This document shows positions 16,376 through 25,417 of a stretch of 45,691 bases of DNA, in pieces. The stretch lies in contig NZ_CANLZM010000020.1 of the NCBI RefSeq assembly GCF_947495565.1, positions 1-45,691 on the forward strand, in the 5' to 3' direction. The position numbers were made by a program, and so were the translations under genes. The stretch comes from an uncultured Pontibacter sp. Lineage in GTDB: Bacteria; Bacteroidota; Bacteroidia; Cytophagales; Hymenobacteraceae. Each line of letters starts with the position of its first letter. The stretch's first letter is position 1. The notes beneath the pieces are model-generated. The model made no database searches and had not been told where the DNA came from. It worked only from the letters and a program-made list of their open reading frames with translations.

Positions 16376-18124
16376 ATGGAAGGCATATTTATTTTAGAGG
16401 CTGTACTAATCCTGCTCATACTTGGTTACCAGTTGTATGTGTACAAGGGTAACAAGCAGAAGATTAGAAGTATAGCCGAGTTATATCCTGCCGAAGAAAA
16501 ACTAAGTATACGGGAGCAGCTGCTGGTAAATGAAAGTATAAAAAAGCAGGAAGCTGCACCTAACACCGGCAATGTATGGGAAGCTATACTTGCCGGTAAG
16601 ACTTTCAGGGAGTACACGCCTTCCAACCCGGTGGTAAAGAAGGTGATAGCTGCAGATAACAACACGTTGCAGATAGAAGCCAAGGGCGGCCCTGTTGACA
16701 GCTACAGTATTGCCCGTGAAAAGCTGGAGAAACTCTTTGCCGGTGGTAACATCCACCTGGTAGAGGGCGACCCGAATGCGTTGATCACCACAGTGGCTTC
16801 GGGTGGAAAAACAGCCGCCACCATCGACTTGATTGAAGTGGAGCACCCCTCCGAAACATTCGGCAGCATTATCCGGAACACAAACCAATACCTGAAGCAG
16901 AACAAGGGGGCCGCGGCTGATTTCGAGATTTTAAAGGATGTTTCGGAGCGCTACGCCGAGGCCATAGATGCGGAGGTGCAGTCTTCTATTGCCACACCGC
17001 TTTACATTGGCCTTTTAGGTACTTTCTCTGGAGTGATTATCGGCTTGTCGAGCCTGATCTGGTCGGGTTTGGGAGGAGAGGAGGCTGGCGCTTTTATCAC
17101 GGATCAGAATATTCCGTCGTTCCTGTTTGGCGTGCTGATTGCCATGTCGGGCAGCTTTTTGGGTCTGTTGCTAACGCTGATGGGAAATAACGCCCTAAAA
17201 AACGCACGCAGCCTCCGCGACCGGAACAAGAACGGCTACTATACTTTTCTGCAGACTAACCTGCTGCCTAAGCTCAACTCTGATATGGCCGCCAGTTTAG
17301 GCAACCTGAAATCAGTGCTTGATTCTTTTAACAAGGATTTCCTGGACAAGGTACTCGGCTTCAGACCTATCGTGGATACGCTTACAGAGAACATCAGCAC
17401 GCAAAAAGAATTTATAGAGAAGCTGGATAAAATCGGTTTCACCCAGATGGCCAATGCCAACCTGCAGGTGTTTGACAAGATGAAGGAAAGCGAGCAGCTG
17501 TTCAAAAACTTTATGCAGTACCAGGTGGCCCTAAATGAGTCGGTGCGGAAAGGGGCGGAGTTAACCCATACTATCAGTGATGTGCTTAGCCGACTGAACA
17601 GTTTGCAGGAAGGCTTTGACAAGGTGCCGGGTTACCTGCAGAAGCATGACGAATCTATACAGCGGCAGGTAAACTTTTTCGGGCAGCACGAGCAGGATTT
17701 GCGCAACATCGGATCCAGGGTGGAGCAGTATTTTGATAAAGCCACGCTGCGCCTGACTGAACTGATGGAAGCGCGGCTGCAGCATCAGGAGCGTGATGCG
17801 CAGAACGCTTATGAAAAATGGCAGGAGCATTTCCGCCACTTAAACGAGGATAATATTTACCAGCGCATTTTAGATTACATGCAGCCTTTCGAGGACCTGA
17901 GCCAGCAGCAGGAGAAACTCAGCGCTACGCAACAGCAACTTTCCAGCGAGATAAAGCAAACAAACGAGCGCCTGTTGCAGAAGATTGAGACCGATACTGC
18001 CGTGCAGCAGCAACTGCTGCTGCAGCTACAGACCCTGAATGCAAACATGGTTAAAAGCATGGAACCGGGGCCTATACAAGCGGCGCTGGGAAAAGTGTTT
18101 GGTGGCGGTCAAAAAAGAAAATAA
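16376..18124 (+). CDS. MotA/TolQ/ExbB-like proton channel subunit with long coiled-coil tail (ZorA-like)
   Basis: This 582-residue protein has an N-terminal membrane segment (about 4-22) and two more at about 205-230 and 246-270. The second contains Tyr-Ile-Gly-Leu-Leu-Gly-Thr-Phe-Ser-Gly, the consensus of MotA/TolQ/ExbB proton-channel subunits. From about 290 to 565 the protein is predicted to be coiled coil, Gln- and Leu-rich. The layout (channel then long tail) is that of ZorA, the motor subunit of Zorya anti-phage systems, and differs from the shorter ExbB and MotA. The gene for its MotB-like partner starts three bases later. It should form a pentameric stator that couples proton flow to movement of the tail or of the cytoplasmic partners. 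Confidence 0.85.
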   Translation: MEGIFILEAVLILLILGYQLYVYKGNKQKIRSIAELYPAEEKLSIREQLLVNESIKKQEAAPNTGNVWEAILAGKTFREYTPSNPVVKKVIAADNNTLQIEAKGGPVDSYSIAREKLEKLFAGGNIHLVEGDPNALITTVASGGKTAATIDLIEVEHPSETFGSIIRNTNQYLKQNKGAAADFEILKDVSERYAEAIDAEVQSSIATPLYIGLLGTFSGVIIGLSSLIWSGLGGEEAGAFITDQNIPSFLFGVLIAMSGSFLGLLLTLMGNNALKNARSLRDRNKNGYYTFLQTNLLPKLNSDMAASLGNLKSVLDSFNKDFLDKVLGFRPIVDTLTENISTQKEFIEKLDKIGFTQMANANLQVFDKMKESEQLFKNFMQYQVALNESVRKGAELTHTISDVLSRLNSLQEGFDKVPGYLQKHDESIQRQVNFFGQHEQDLRNIGSRVEQYFDKATLRLTELMEARLQHQERDAQNAYEKWQEHFRHLNEDNIYQRILDYMQPFEDLSQQQEKLSATQQQLSSEIKQTNERLLQKIETDTAVQQQLLLQLQTLNANMVKSMEPGPIQAALGKVFGGGQKRK

Positions 18125-18127
18125 AGT

Positions 18128-18790
18128 ATGAGCAAGGAAAGCCGCGACTTCTTCTGGCCCAGCTACGTTGACCTGATGACGGTGCTTTTTCTGGTGATGC
18201 TGGTGTTGTTTGTGCTCAGCTTTAAACTGTTTAAAGACAAAGATCAGGAGAACCGCGATAATATTGCCCGCCTGCAGGTAGAGGTACAGGAAAAGCGCAA
18301 ACTCGATGAGATTAAAGCCGCCCTCGCCCGCCTGGATGATGATTATTTTCAGTACAACGAGCAGTTTAAACGGCACGAATTACTGGTGGATGTGCTCTTT
18401 GAGCAAAGCAGTGCCGAAATACCGCAGCGCGCACGGGCGCCTCTTCGCAGAGCTGGCGAGAACCTGAGTCAGGTCATCAACTCCATAGAAGACAAAGATG
18501 TAAAATACCTCATTGTAATAGACGGGCGCGCAGCCAGTTTTCCGAAAGGTGATCCACGTAATGTTTCGCAGCGCGAATACGCCTTGCAGTTAAGCTATCA
18601 GCGGGCACTATCGCTGCTGGAGTACTGGCAAAATCAGGGCATCCGATTTCCTAAAGACAGAATAGAGCTTATTGCCGCCGGCAGTGGCTTTGAGGGTGCA
18701 GGCCGTAAAGGAGACATCCGAGACAGGCGTTTTGTCATTCAGATTCTTCCGAAAGTAGGAACACTGGAAACGGATACAATAAGCAGATAA
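18128..18790 (+). CDS. MotB/OmpA-like stator partner (ZorB-like)
   Basis: A 220-residue protein. The N-terminal motif Trp10-Pro-Ser-Tyr-Val-Asp15-Leu-Met-Thr starts a single membrane helix (about 10-30). Asp15 is in the position of the proton-carrying Asp of MotB and ZorB. A periplasmic coiled coil (about 35-75) follows, and then an OmpA/MotB-like peptidoglycan-binding domain (about 125-215), with Ile-Asp-Gly-Arg in place of the first strand motif and Arg-Asp-Arg-Arg-Phe-Val-Ile near the end. It is the last gene of the operon. The protein should anchor the motor to peptidoglycan in the periplasm. Confidence 0.87.
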   Translation: MSKESRDFFWPSYVDLMTVLFLVMLVLFVLSFKLFKDKDQENRDNIARLQVEVQEKRKLDEIKAALARLDDDYFQYNEQFKRHELLVDVLFEQSSAEIPQRARAPLRRAGENLSQVINSIEDKDVKYLIVIDGRAASFPKGDPRNVSQREYALQLSYQRALSLLEYWQNQGIRFPKDRIELIAAGSGFEGAGRKGDIRDRRFVIQILPKVGTLETDTISR

Positions 18791-19256
18791 AGCTAGTTAC
18801 CTGACCATCCAGCCACAGAAAAGACTCTTCATAAGTATAAATCAGAAGCTGCGATATCAACTAATAAATACTTTGCTCAAAGAACTTTACCTGAAGTATA
18901 AAATTTAGCTGCAATTTATAATCATACCCCCAAAAGCCTGTCGGTTACTAACGGACAGGCTTTTTAAGTATAAATCTGTTTCCTGCACGTCTGCATTTTT
19001 TATTTCTGAGCATACGCTACTAAGCTGTTAAGGAGCTATTAACAATACCTGGTTTGCTTAGCTCTTTATGAAAAAATGCCCTTTAGCTTGATGTTTGCGT
19101 TTTTACCCCAACCAAAAAACAGAAGCTATTCGTATCAACATATTATGCCTGCTGCATGGCATGCCCATCGGCAGTTAAAGCAAGTCCCACCTTAAAGATG
19201 AGGAGGTAATTCTGCTTTACTATCAGCTTCATCTTTTAACAGATTTAAAAATTGTT
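18791..19256. other. Intergenic region between the motor operon and the first molybdoenzyme operon
   Basis: About 466 bases without a gene. It holds the terminator at 18932-18965 and several copies of AAGTATA. The right half should contain the promoter of the molybdoenzyme genes, but I could not identify a convincing box. Confidence 0.55.
18932..18965 (+). terminator. Rho-independent terminator of the motor operon
   Basis: An 11-bp stem (AAAAGCCTGTC at 18932-18942 pairing with GACAGGCTTTT at 18954-18964) ends in a run of five T. It is 141 bases after the MotB-like gene. Confidence 0.85.
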
Positions 19257-19784
19257 ATGAAAGACAAACCTCAAACTGAAAGCGTCGAGACAGCCGCACG
19301 TCCGCTTGCCCCTAAAAGCAGCATCATCTTAAAAATTAACGACACGGAACATAAACTGGAAGTAGCGCCCTGGACAAGCGTGCTCGATCTGCTGCGCGAG
19401 TACCTGCACATGACGGGCACTAAAAAAGGCTGCGACCATGGCCAGTGCGGCGCTTGTACTGTGCTGGTAGATGGCACCCGGGTTAACTCCTGCCTCACGT
19501 TAGCGGTTATGAAAGACGGCAGCGAAATTACCACCATCGAAGGGCTGGCAAAAGATGGAGAGCTGCACCCGATGCAGCAGGCCTTTATTGATAACGACGC
19601 CTTTCAGTGCGGCTACTGCACCCCAGGGCAGATTTGTTCTGCGGTAGGTTTGCTGCAGGAAGGGAAAGCTAAATCGATAGATGACATCCGCGACTTGATG
19701 AGCGGCAACATTTGCCGATGCGGCGCTTACAATAACATACTGGCTGCCATACAGCAGGTGAAAGGAGGTGTGCAAAATGCTTAG
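19257..19784 (+). CDS. Molybdenum hydroxylase [2Fe-2S] subunit, set 1
   Basis: This 175-residue electron-transfer subunit of the xanthine oxidase family carries two [2Fe-2S] clusters. The ferredoxin-like domain has Cys59, Cys64, Cys67 and Cys79, and the helical domain has Cys118, Cys121, Cys153 and Cys155, all in the standard spacing. Electrons pass from the molybdenum centre through both clusters to the FAD subunit. The first 20 residues are polar and show no twin-arginine or hydrophobic segment, unlike the paralogue at 26666. This enzyme is therefore more likely cytoplasmic. Its closest named relatives are PaoA/YagT. The stop codon overlaps the FAD subunit gene. Confidence 0.92.
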   Translation: MKDKPQTESVETAARPLAPKSSIILKINDTEHKLEVAPWTSVLDLLREYLHMTGTKKGCDHGQCGACTVLVDGTRVNSCLTLAVMKDGSEITTIEGLAKDGELHPMQQAFIDNDAFQCGYCTPGQICSAVGLLQEGKAKSIDDIRDLMSGNICRCGAYNNILAAIQQVKGGVQNA

Positions 19785-20778
19785 TTTTACCCTTAGCAAA
19801 GCAAACGATGTAGCCGGAGCCGTAAATGAGGTTACTTCAAAAAAAGAAGCCAATTTTATAGCAGGCGGCACCAATCTTCTCGATCTGATGAAGATAGATG
19901 TGATGACGCCACGCCACCTGGTTGACATTACGCAATTAGCCTTAAAGACTATTGATGGAAATGAAGCAGGCGGTTTACGATTGGGTGCGCTCGCTACAAA
20001 CGCTGAAACTGCCTATCACAACGAGGTAGAAAAGCGATACCCTGTCCTGTCGCATGCTATACTGGCGGGTGCATCGGCACAGCTGCGCAACATGGCTACC
20101 GATGGTGGAAACCTGATGCAACGTACCCGCTGCTATTACTTTTACGATTTAGCGACTCCGTGTAATAAAAGAGAGCCAGGCTCAGGTTGTTCGGCTATCA
20201 ATGGTTTTAACAGGATACATGCCATACTTGGGCAAAGCGAAGCCTGCATAGCCACGCATCCGTCTGATATGTGCGTGGCCTTGGCTGCTTTAGACGCTAA
20301 AGTAAACGTAACAGGTAAAAATGGCGATCGCACCATCCCGTTTCTGGAGTTCCACCGGCTGCCCGGAGATAAGCCTGAGCTTGATAATAACCTGCAGCCA
20401 GACGAGATCATCACTTCCATAGACCTCCCAGCCAACGGGTTTGCAGATAACTTTGCTTACATAAAAGTACGGGACAGAGCCTCTTATGCCTTCGCGCTTG
20501 TATCGGTAGCGGCGGCGCTGGAGATGGAAGGAGATACCATAAAAGAAGCCCGACTGGCGCTTGGTGGCGTGGCACACAAACCTTGGCGAAAACCTGAGGC
20601 GGAGGCAAATTTAAAAGATCAAAAAGCCACCAAAGGAAACTTCCAGAAAATAGCGGAGGCTTATCTGGAAGGCGCAAAAGGCTATGAGCACAACAGCTTT
20701 AAAATAGAATTGGCAAAGCGGGCCATTGTGCGTGCACTCTCGCAGGCCGCACACTTGGAAGAAAAGGAACAGGCATGA
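19777..20778 (+). CDS. Molybdenum hydroxylase FAD subunit with extra Fe-S insertion, set 1 (PaoB-like)
   Basis: A 333-residue FAD-binding subunit (CoxM/XdhB type), with the PCMH-like FAD motif Ala-Gly-Gly-Thr-Asn near residue 30. I chose the ATG at 19777 because an AGGAGG lies eight bases before it; a GTG at 19768 would add three residues. It overlaps the upstream gene by eight bases. A cysteine-rich insertion (Cys119, Cys129, Cys138, Cys157 from this start) matches the segment that carries a [4Fe-4S] cluster in E. coli PaoB and in HcrB of 4-hydroxybenzoyl-CoA reductase. The enzyme should therefore have three Fe-S clusters, FAD and molybdenum cofactor. Confidence 0.9.
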   Translation: MLSFTLSKANDVAGAVNEVTSKKEANFIAGGTNLLDLMKIDVMTPRHLVDITQLALKTIDGNEAGGLRLGALATNAETAYHNEVEKRYPVLSHAILAGASAQLRNMATDGGNLMQRTRCYYFYDLATPCNKREPGSGCSAINGFNRIHAILGQSEACIATHPSDMCVALAALDAKVNVTGKNGDRTIPFLEFHRLPGDKPELDNNLQPDEIITSIDLPANGFADNFAYIKVRDRASYAFALVSVAAALEMEGDTIKEARLALGGVAHKPWRKPEAEANLKDQKATKGNFQKIAEAYLEGAKGYEHNSFKIELAKRAIVRALSQAAHLEEKEQA

Positions 20779-22997
20779 CGCAGCATATAGGAAAACCAAC
20801 CAGCAGAGTAGACGGGTTTGCTAAGGTAACTGGTGGCGCGAAGTATGCCGCAGAGTTTAGCGGAAACGACCTTACGCATGGCTTTGTGGTTTCTGCCAGA
20901 ATTCCAAAAGGCCGCATCAAAAGTATAGATGCCAGCAAGGCACTGGCAGTGGAGGGAGTGCTGCAGGTGTTCAGCCACGAAAATGTGCCTCACCTGGCCT
21001 GGTTCGACATTAGTTACAAAGACATGGATGCGCCTCCCGGCTCTCCGTTTCGTCCGTTGCAGCACGATAAGGTAAAGTTCAGTATGCAGCCTATCGCCTT
21101 AGTGGTAGCCGAAACGTTTGAGCTGGCGCGCTACGGAGCCTCGCTGGTGCAGGTAGAGTATGAGGGGGAGGAAGCAACCACCAAGCTGGAGGCAAACCTG
21201 CAGCAGGCATATCCGCCTAGTAAATTCAAGGCAGGCTATAAGCAGCCAAAATCTAGAGGAGATTTTACTGACGCTTTTGAAGCATCTCCAGTAACTATAG
21301 AGGCAGACTATTTTCATGGGGCAGAGCACCACAACCCGATGGAGATGCACGCTTCAACGGTGCTGTATGAGCCAGATGGTTCCCTGACGGTGTATGACAA
21401 AACACAGGGCGTTATCAACAGCTGGCATTACATATCTATGGTGTTTGGACTGTCGAGAAAGAAAGTGCGGGTGTTGTCTCCGTTTGTGGGAGGTGCGTTT
21501 GGGTCTGGTTTGCGGCCCCAGTACCAGTTATACCTGGCCGTATTGGCGGCGCTGGAGCTAAAGCGATCTGTAAGAGTAGGGCTTACGCGGCAGCAGATGT
21601 TTTCTTTCGGGCACCGGCCTGTTACTTTTCAGAAGTTAGCGTTGGGTGCTGCAAAGGATGGTACGCTGCAGGCTATCAAACACCAGGCTATTGCCGAAAC
21701 ATCCCGCTTTGAGGATTACGTGGAACAAGTGGTAAACTGGTCTAGCAAGCTGTACAAGTGCGATAACGTGGCGTTGGATTACAAAGTGGTGGCGCTGGAT
21801 GTGTATACTCCGCTGGATATGCGCGCGCCTGGTGGTGCTACGGGAATGTATGCTTTAGAAAGCGCTATGGATGAGTTGGCTTACAAACTGAACATGGACC
21901 CGCTGGAGCTGCGGCTGAAAAACTACACCGAGATAGATCAAAGTATAGACAAACCTTATTCCAGTAAAGCCCTCCGCGATTGCTATCGGCAGGGAGCGGA
22001 GAAGTTTGGATGGCAAAAACGGAATCCTGCCCCGCGCTCCATGCGAGATGGCAACCAGTTTATTGGTTGGGGCATGGCCACCGGCTTCTGGGATTCCCTT
22101 CAAGTGCCTGCCCGCGCAAAAGCCATACTTTCTGCAGACGGTAAACTGCGCGTAACAAGCGCCACAGCCGATATCGGCACTGGCACTTATACCATCATGA
22201 CACAGATTGCCGCCGAAACCCTAGGCCTACCGCTGGAGGATGTGACTTTTGAGCTTGGCGACTCAGATATGCCATTGGCCTTCATTGAGGGAGGCTCAGC
22301 CACGGCAGCCTCGGTAGGCAGCGCCGTAAAGAGGGTATGCGACAAGGTAAAGAAAAGCCTGCTGAAATGGTCGCGCAAACTGCCAGATTCTCCGTTTGGG
22401 CTTGCCAGCCTGGAGGAGGTGATTTTTGAAAACGGCATGATGAAGCTGAAAAGTGATCCATCGAAAGGGTTAGCCATCACCGATATCCTGCGGCAGCGAG
22501 AACTCAACATGATCGAGGAGACAACCACCGGTTTCCCTAATGTGCTGAAACAGCGAAACTACGCCCTTAACGCCCATTCAGCAGTGTTTGTAGAAGTAAA
22601 AGTGGATGAGGCGTTCGGAACCATTAAAGTGAGCCGCGTGGTAAATGCTGTTGCAGCTGGGCGTATTCTTAACCCAAAGACTGCCCGAAGCCAGATTTTG
22701 GGCGGCGTAGTATGGGGCATTGGCATGGCTATGGAAGAAGATACTTTGATGGATCATACGTTTGGGCGCTTCATGAACCACAACCTGGCTGAGTACCACG
22801 TGCCGGTAAACGCCGATGTGCATGACATTGAAGTGATTTTTGTGGAGGAGCACGATGAGATCGTAAATGATTTAGGAGTAAAGGGTGTGGGCGAAATAGG
22901 CATGGTAGGCGTAGCGGCAGCCATTGCCAACGCCGTGTACCACGCCACAGGTAAAAGAGTGCGCGACCTCCCGATCACACTGGATAAAGTCATGTAG
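20775..22997 (+). CDS. Molybdenum hydroxylase large (Moco) subunit, set 1, copy A
   Basis: A 740-residue catalytic subunit of the xanthine oxidase/aldehyde oxidoreductase family (PaoC/YagR-like). It shows the cofactor loop Gly239-Gly-Ala-Phe-Gly-Ser-Gly-Leu and the C-terminal Lys-Gly-Val-Gly-Glu707, the active-site glutamate that activates water for hydroxylation of the substrate. Length and order are standard, with no signal peptide. It overlaps the FAD gene by four bases (ATGA). The substrate is unknown; aldehydes or N-heterocycles are typical. A close paralogue follows directly at 23116. The two share nearly identical DNA near the 3' end (22767-22868 and 25105-25206). Confidence 0.92.
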   Translation: MTQHIGKPTSRVDGFAKVTGGAKYAAEFSGNDLTHGFVVSARIPKGRIKSIDASKALAVEGVLQVFSHENVPHLAWFDISYKDMDAPPGSPFRPLQHDKVKFSMQPIALVVAETFELARYGASLVQVEYEGEEATTKLEANLQQAYPPSKFKAGYKQPKSRGDFTDAFEASPVTIEADYFHGAEHHNPMEMHASTVLYEPDGSLTVYDKTQGVINSWHYISMVFGLSRKKVRVLSPFVGGAFGSGLRPQYQLYLAVLAALELKRSVRVGLTRQQMFSFGHRPVTFQKLALGAAKDGTLQAIKHQAIAETSRFEDYVEQVVNWSSKLYKCDNVALDYKVVALDVYTPLDMRAPGGATGMYALESAMDELAYKLNMDPLELRLKNYTEIDQSIDKPYSSKALRDCYRQGAEKFGWQKRNPAPRSMRDGNQFIGWGMATGFWDSLQVPARAKAILSADGKLRVTSATADIGTGTYTIMTQIAAETLGLPLEDVTFELGDSDMPLAFIEGGSATAASVGSAVKRVCDKVKKSLLKWSRKLPDSPFGLASLEEVIFENGMMKLKSDPSKGLAITDILRQRELNMIEETTTGFPNVLKQRNYALNAHSAVFVEVKVDEAFGTIKVSRVVNAVAAGRILNPKTARSQILGGVVWGIGMAMEEDTLMDHTFGRFMNHNLAEYHVPVNADVHDIEVIFVEEHDEIVNDLGVKGVGEIGMVGVAAAIANAVYHATGKRVRDLPITLDKVM

Positions 22998-23115
22998 CAT
23001 CAGTTGCCATACTTACCGCAGGGTTAGCGAATCATCTTTTTGTGTAGCAGGTGCAGGTGATTGGCAGACAGAGCATCAATTCTAAAAGTATAAACCTAGA
23101 ACAGGTAATAAAACT

Positions 23116-25335
23116 ATGAATACAAATTATATCGGAAAAGGCACCAGCCGTGTAGATGGCCGCGAAAAAGTAACCGGGCAGGCCAAGTATGCCGCTGAGT
23201 TTACGGCAGAAGGTATGACGCATGCCTTTGTAGTTTCAAGCCGCATTGCCAAAGGCAAAATCAAAAGTATAGATGCCAGCGCCGCGCTTGAGTTGGAAGG
23301 TGTGCTGGATGTCTTCACACATAAAAACAGGCCTAAACTAGCTTGGTACGACAAAAGCTACCAAGATGAAGATTCACCCCCAGGGTCGCCGTTCCGCCCG
23401 CTCTACGACAGCGAAATCCAATTCAGTATGCAGCCTATTGCCTTAGTAGTAGCCGAGACATTTGAGTTGGCACGCTACGGTGCTTCGCTGGTGCAGGTGG
23501 AGTATGAGGAAGAATCCCATACAACTAATCTTAAAGCCAACCGGGAAAAAGCTTATAATCCGAAAAAATATAAGTCAGGGGAGCCACCTAAGTCCAGGGG
23601 AAATATGGAGGAGGCTTTTGCTGGCGCAGCTGCAAAGGTAGACCAGGAATACTTCCATACCAGCGAGCATCACAACCCGATGGAGATGCACGCCTCTACA
23701 GTAGTATGGGAGGATGATGGCACAATGACCATCTACGACAAGACGCAGAGTGTCAAAAACAGTCAGAATTACATTAAGAAGATCTTTGACTTATCTACAA
23801 AAGATGCGCGTGTTATCTCTCCTTTTGTAGGTGGAGCCTTCGGTTCCGGTCTGCGCCCGCAGTACCAGCTATTCCTGGCCGTTATGGCAGCGCTTGCCCT
23901 TGAGCGGTCGGTAAAGCTGGTGTTAACGCGCCAGCAGATGTTCTCCTTTGGGCACCGCCCGGCTACTATTCAGCACCTGCAGCTGGGCGCTTCTAAAGAC
24001 GGCAATTTGTTAGCTGCCAAACACGAGGCTTTTGCCGAGACATCCAGGTTTGAAGATTATGCCGAGAATGTGGTTGTGTGGCAAAACACGCTGTATAAGT
24101 GCGATAATGTGGCTTTTGATTATAAGCTGGTAGGCCTGGATGTGTATACTCCGCTGGATATGCGCGCGCCGGGTGGCGTAACGGGTATGTATGCTTTAGA
24201 AAGCGCCATGGATGAGTTGGCGGTGGCCGCCGGCATAGACCCTGTGGAACTTCGTCTCAAAAACTATACAGAAAAAGATCAGAACGAAGACGCGCCTTTT
24301 ACCAGCAAAGAGCTGAAGGAGTGCTACCGGCAGGCGGCAGAGAAGTTTGGCTGGGAGAAGCGAAACCCGGAGCCCCGCTCGATGCGCGACGGGCATAAGC
24401 TGGTGGGCTGGGGCATGGCCTCGGCAGCATGGGAGGCAACACAGCAGGAGGCAAGTGCAAAAGCCCAGCTCACGGCCGACGGGAAGTTGATCGTTAGCAG
24501 CGCTACTGCCGACATTGGCACCGGTACTTACACTGTTATGACGCAGTTGGCCGCCGAAACACTGGGTTTGCCGCTGGAGGATGTAACGTTTAAGCTCGGT
24601 GACTCCACACTGCCGTATGCGCCGCTGGAAGGCGGTTCCTGGACAGTTTCCTCCGTTGGTTCAGCCGTTAAAAAAGTATGTGACGCCATTGGGGAGAGGT
24701 TACTGAAGTTCTCGCGCAAGCTCCCCGGTTCTCCTTTCGCGCTGGCCGGACTGGAGGAGGTGAAGTTTGAAAACGGTATGATGAAGCTGAAAAGCGATCC
24801 GTCCAAAGGGTTTTACATCAAGGATATTATGCAGCAGCGGGAGCTTGATGTGATTGAAGAAGAGGTTACCTCCAAACCTGCCTCTGAGCAGAAGAACTAC
24901 GCGCCTTACGCGCATGCGGCTGTGTTTGTAGAGGTAAAGGTAGACGAGGACTTCGGAACCATCACGGTATCTCGGGTGGTAAGTGGTGTGGCAGCTGGCC
25001 GTGTTATTAATACTAAAACATCCCGAAGCCAGATTCTGGGCGGCATCGTATGGGGCATCGGTATGGCCCTGGAAGAGGAGAGCTTTATGGATAACACATT
25101 TGGACGCTTCATGAACCACAACCTGGCCGAGTATCATGTGCCGGTAAACGCCGATGTGCATGACATTGAAGTGATTTTTGTGGAGGAGCATGATGAGATC
25201 GTAAATCCGATAGGGGCAAAAGGACTTGGTGAAATCGGGATTGTAGGTGTAGCGGCAGCCATTGCTAACGCCGTGTACCACGCCACAGGTAAAAGAGTAC
25301 GCGACCTGCCAATCACGCTGGATAAAGTGATGTAA
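23116..25335 (+). CDS. Molybdenum hydroxylase large (Moco) subunit, set 1, copy B
   Basis: This 739-residue paralogue of the gene upstream shows the same motifs: the Gly-Gly-Ala-Phe-Gly-Ser-Gly-Leu cofactor loop and Lys-Gly-Leu-Gly-Glu706 at the active site. Most of the sequence is shared with copy A, including long identical blocks. No second small or FAD subunit lies between, so both copies must pair with the subunits encoded at 19257 and 19777 or form alternative enzymes with different substrate range. A 118-base gap with one AAGTATA word separates them. A terminator at 25343-25378 closes the set. Confidence 0.9.
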   Translation: MNTNYIGKGTSRVDGREKVTGQAKYAAEFTAEGMTHAFVVSSRIAKGKIKSIDASAALELEGVLDVFTHKNRPKLAWYDKSYQDEDSPPGSPFRPLYDSEIQFSMQPIALVVAETFELARYGASLVQVEYEEESHTTNLKANREKAYNPKKYKSGEPPKSRGNMEEAFAGAAAKVDQEYFHTSEHHNPMEMHASTVVWEDDGTMTIYDKTQSVKNSQNYIKKIFDLSTKDARVISPFVGGAFGSGLRPQYQLFLAVMAALALERSVKLVLTRQQMFSFGHRPATIQHLQLGASKDGNLLAAKHEAFAETSRFEDYAENVVVWQNTLYKCDNVAFDYKLVGLDVYTPLDMRAPGGVTGMYALESAMDELAVAAGIDPVELRLKNYTEKDQNEDAPFTSKELKECYRQAAEKFGWEKRNPEPRSMRDGHKLVGWGMASAAWEATQQEASAKAQLTADGKLIVSSATADIGTGTYTVMTQLAAETLGLPLEDVTFKLGDSTLPYAPLEGGSWTVSSVGSAVKKVCDAIGERLLKFSRKLPGSPFALAGLEEVKFENGMMKLKSDPSKGFYIKDIMQQRELDVIEEEVTSKPASEQKNYAPYAHAAVFVEVKVDEDFGTITVSRVVSGVAAGRVINTKTSRSQILGGIVWGIGMALEEESFMDNTFGRFMNHNLAEYHVPVNADVHDIEVIFVEEHDEIVNPIGAKGLGEIGIVGVAAAIANAVYHATGKRVRDLPITLDKVM

Positions 25336-25342
25336 CACAATG

Positions 25343-25378
25343 CGCCATACTTGCCAACCGGTAAGTATGGCGTTTTTT
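25343..25378 (+). terminator. Rho-independent terminator of molybdoenzyme set 1
   Basis: CGCCATACTTGCC (25343-25355) pairs with GGTAAGTATGGCG (25360-25372), with one G-T pair, and is followed by seven T. It lies eight bases after the large subunit gene. Confidence 0.9.
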
Positions 25379-25417
25379 TAGGCTTCTATTTTAGAGGCGG
25401 CAACATATTAACGCAAC

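Noticed and set aside
16376..18790. Complete Zorya defence system
   Set aside because: Only the motor pair resembles Zorya; no helicase, nuclease or other Zorya effector gene is present on either side.
24700..25338. 212-residue antisense frame in the large subunit gene
   Set aside because: It mirrors conserved enzyme sequence, and the same frame is partly open in the paralogue (22578-22853), as expected from shared codon use.
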